Source of the DNA: Promicromonospora sp. MEB111
Lineage (GTDB): Bacteria; Actinomycetota; Actinomycetes; Actinomycetales; Cellulomonadaceae
NCBI RefSeq assembly: GCF_030209445.1
Contig: NZ_JARVSD010000028.1
Span: 62,001-126,000 of the forward strand
DNA length: 64,000 nucleotides
Direction of reading: 5' to 3'
A program made the translations under genes and the position numbers. Under the pieces are notes generated by a model, which was not told the origin of the DNA, did not search any database, and was given only the letters and a program-made list of their open reading frames with translations. Shown here in pieces: positions 63,401 through 64,000 of the stretch. Within the stretch, counting starts at the first letter, position 1. The number at the start of each line of letters is the position of its first letter.

Positions 63401-63534
63401 GTCTGGGACAGGGCGTACGCGGCGGCCCCGGCGGGACCGAGGGCGAGCACCCAGAAGGCGCGTCGACCGAGGCGGTCGACGAGGGCAGGCGCGGCGAGCG
63501 CGAGGACGCCGTGAGCGAGGAGTACCGGAAGCAC
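60463..63534 (-). CDS. mnhA: Mrp antiporter subunit A fused to B
   Basis: The 1,023-residue protein combines the MnhA NuoL-like domain (residues about 1-640, with [46 protein letters not shown] in part), a MbhE/DUF-type middle domain ([19 protein letters not shown] near residue 790) and a C-terminal MnhB domain ([41 protein letters not shown]). This A+B fusion is the actinobacterial and group-1 arrangement, explaining the absence of a separate mnhB. It begins at a GTG and is the first gene of the operon A-C-D-E-F-G, all overlapping by four bases. The complex exports Na+ in exchange for protons and aids alkali and salt tolerance. Confidence 0.95.
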   Translation of the reverse strand: [1023 protein letters not shown]

Positions 63535-63842
63535 GTCCGTTCCGTCCTGTCAGGGCTCGTGGACAGGACGTCGTGCCAGGGGTACCGGGTGCGAACCCGG
63601 GGTCGAGCACTGGACGGCTTGCCGCGCGAGCGCGGGCGGGTGGGCGATGTGACCACTCTATCCGGTGTCGGTCTCCGGTTCGTCACGGGAAACCCATGGC
63701 GGGCTCAGGAACCGCATGCTTCCCGTGATCGTTACCCCGAGAGCGAACCCCGTCGGTCCGCGGTCGGCTCTGGGCCACCCGCTCAGGTTTACGGCCTACG
63801 ATGGGCGACGGCGAAACTCGACGACGACCTGGGAGAACCCGC
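63535..63842. other. Divergent control region of mnhA and secA
   Basis: This 308-base intergenic region holds no convincing gene. On the secA side TACGAT at 63797-63802 is a good -10 candidate with a leader of roughly 34 bases, and GGGAGA at 63831-63836 is a ribosome binding site. No clear hairpin or operator was recognised. A tRNA-like T-loop near 63585-63600 was rejected. Confidence 0.6.
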
Positions 63843-64000
63843 GTGTCCATCCTCGACAAGGTCCTTCGCATCGGCGAAGGACGTGTCCTGAAGAAGCTGC
63901 ACAATGTGGCTGAGCAGGTCAATCGCTTGGAGCCCAGCTTCGTCGAGCTCAGCGACACCGAGCTCCGGGAGGAGACGGCCCGGTTCCGGGAGCGTCTCGA
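63843..64000 (+). CDS. secA: SecA preprotein translocase ATPase, 5' end only
   Basis: The first 52 residues, from a GTG at 63843, match the N-terminus of SecA: ILDKVLRIGEGRVLKKLH then LEPSFVELSDTELREETARF. A GGGAGA ribosome binding site lies about 7 bases upstream. SecA drives Sec-dependent protein export. The gene runs out of the window. Its position after hpf and the ComF-like gene matches secA1 of mycobacteria, although the Kef and mnh genes are inserted between. Confidence 0.95.
   Translation, partial: MSILDKVLRIGEGRVLKKLHNVAEQVNRLEPSFVELSDTELREETARFRERL

Noticed and set aside
60463-63534. Missing mnhB gene as a sign of a broken antiporter operon
   Set aside because: The MnhB domain is fused to the end of MnhA, a known arrangement, so the operon is complete.
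63580-63605. A second T-loop-like hairpin (CCGGG-TGCGAAC-CCGG) upstream of mnhA
   Set aside because: It lacks the TTC of a T-loop and the rest of a tRNA is missing.
60634-63891. A plus-strand open frame of over 1,000 codons opposite mnhA
   Set aside because: Composition is that of a shadow frame (Arg, Gly, Gln, His-rich), and the opposite strand is a conserved antiporter subunit.

Overview
The window is core chromosome from a very GC-rich Gram-positive actinobacterium. The order moxR/DUF58 cluster, mtrA-mtrB-lpqB, ribosome hibernation factor, ComF-like gene and secA is the layout found around moxR2, mtrA and secA1 in mycobacteria and other Actinobacteria. Frequent GTG starts, 4-base start/stop overlaps and apparently leaderless promoters fit. 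Secreted LGFP-type repeats and several SGNH acyltransferases suggest the order Micrococcales (Promicromonosporaceae or Cellulomonadaceae relatives); that placement is inference, because no rRNA gene is present.

Layout. (1) 1-9717: envelope-modification region with three membrane acyltransferases carrying SGNH domains, one short acyltransferase, a secreted subtilisin-like protease and a secreted LGFP/CHAP-type hydrolase. (2) 9924-17104: minus-strand peptide-import operon (binding protein, cytoplasmic M14 peptidase, two permeases, GbsR/MarR regulator, double ATPase). (3) 17278-20199, plus strand: PaiB-like protein, amidohydrolase with an in-frame palindromic insertion, toxin-antitoxin pair with an apparent frameshift in the toxin. 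(4) 20215-29122: second minus-strand peptide-import operon (binding protein, two permeases, cytoplasmic gamma-glutamyltransferase, double ATPase, GntR regulator, formylglycine-generating enzyme), headed by a cluster of ATTGCA/TGCAAT half-sites shared with a divergent Nramp-like transporter. (5) 30718-36224: two glycosyltransferases, a DMT-type membrane protein, an alpha/beta hydrolase and an acyltransferase. (6) 36282-44013: RDD, SpoIIM-like, GdpD-type membrane protein, DUF4129, DUF4350, MoxR and DUF58 genes. (7) 44096-51986: trypsin-like protease, a NarL-type two-component pair, and mtrA-mtrB-lpqB. (8) 52099-64000: hpf, ComF-like gene, YcaQ-like gene, Kef-type antiporter, the mnhA-C-D-E-F-G antiporter operon and the 5' end of secA.

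Two themes run through the window. First, both peptide operons pair an uptake system with a leaderless-secretion (cytoplasmic) peptidase and their own regulator, so import followed by intracellular cleavage is the likely logic. Second, the DNA is rich in small repeats: dispersed palindromes of two related sequence families (one interrupting a coding region in frame), and short tandem repeats of 12, 15, 18 or 30 bp that add low-complexity tails or linkers to otherwise conserved proteins. No CRISPR array, tRNA, rRNA, prophage or insertion sequence was seen.
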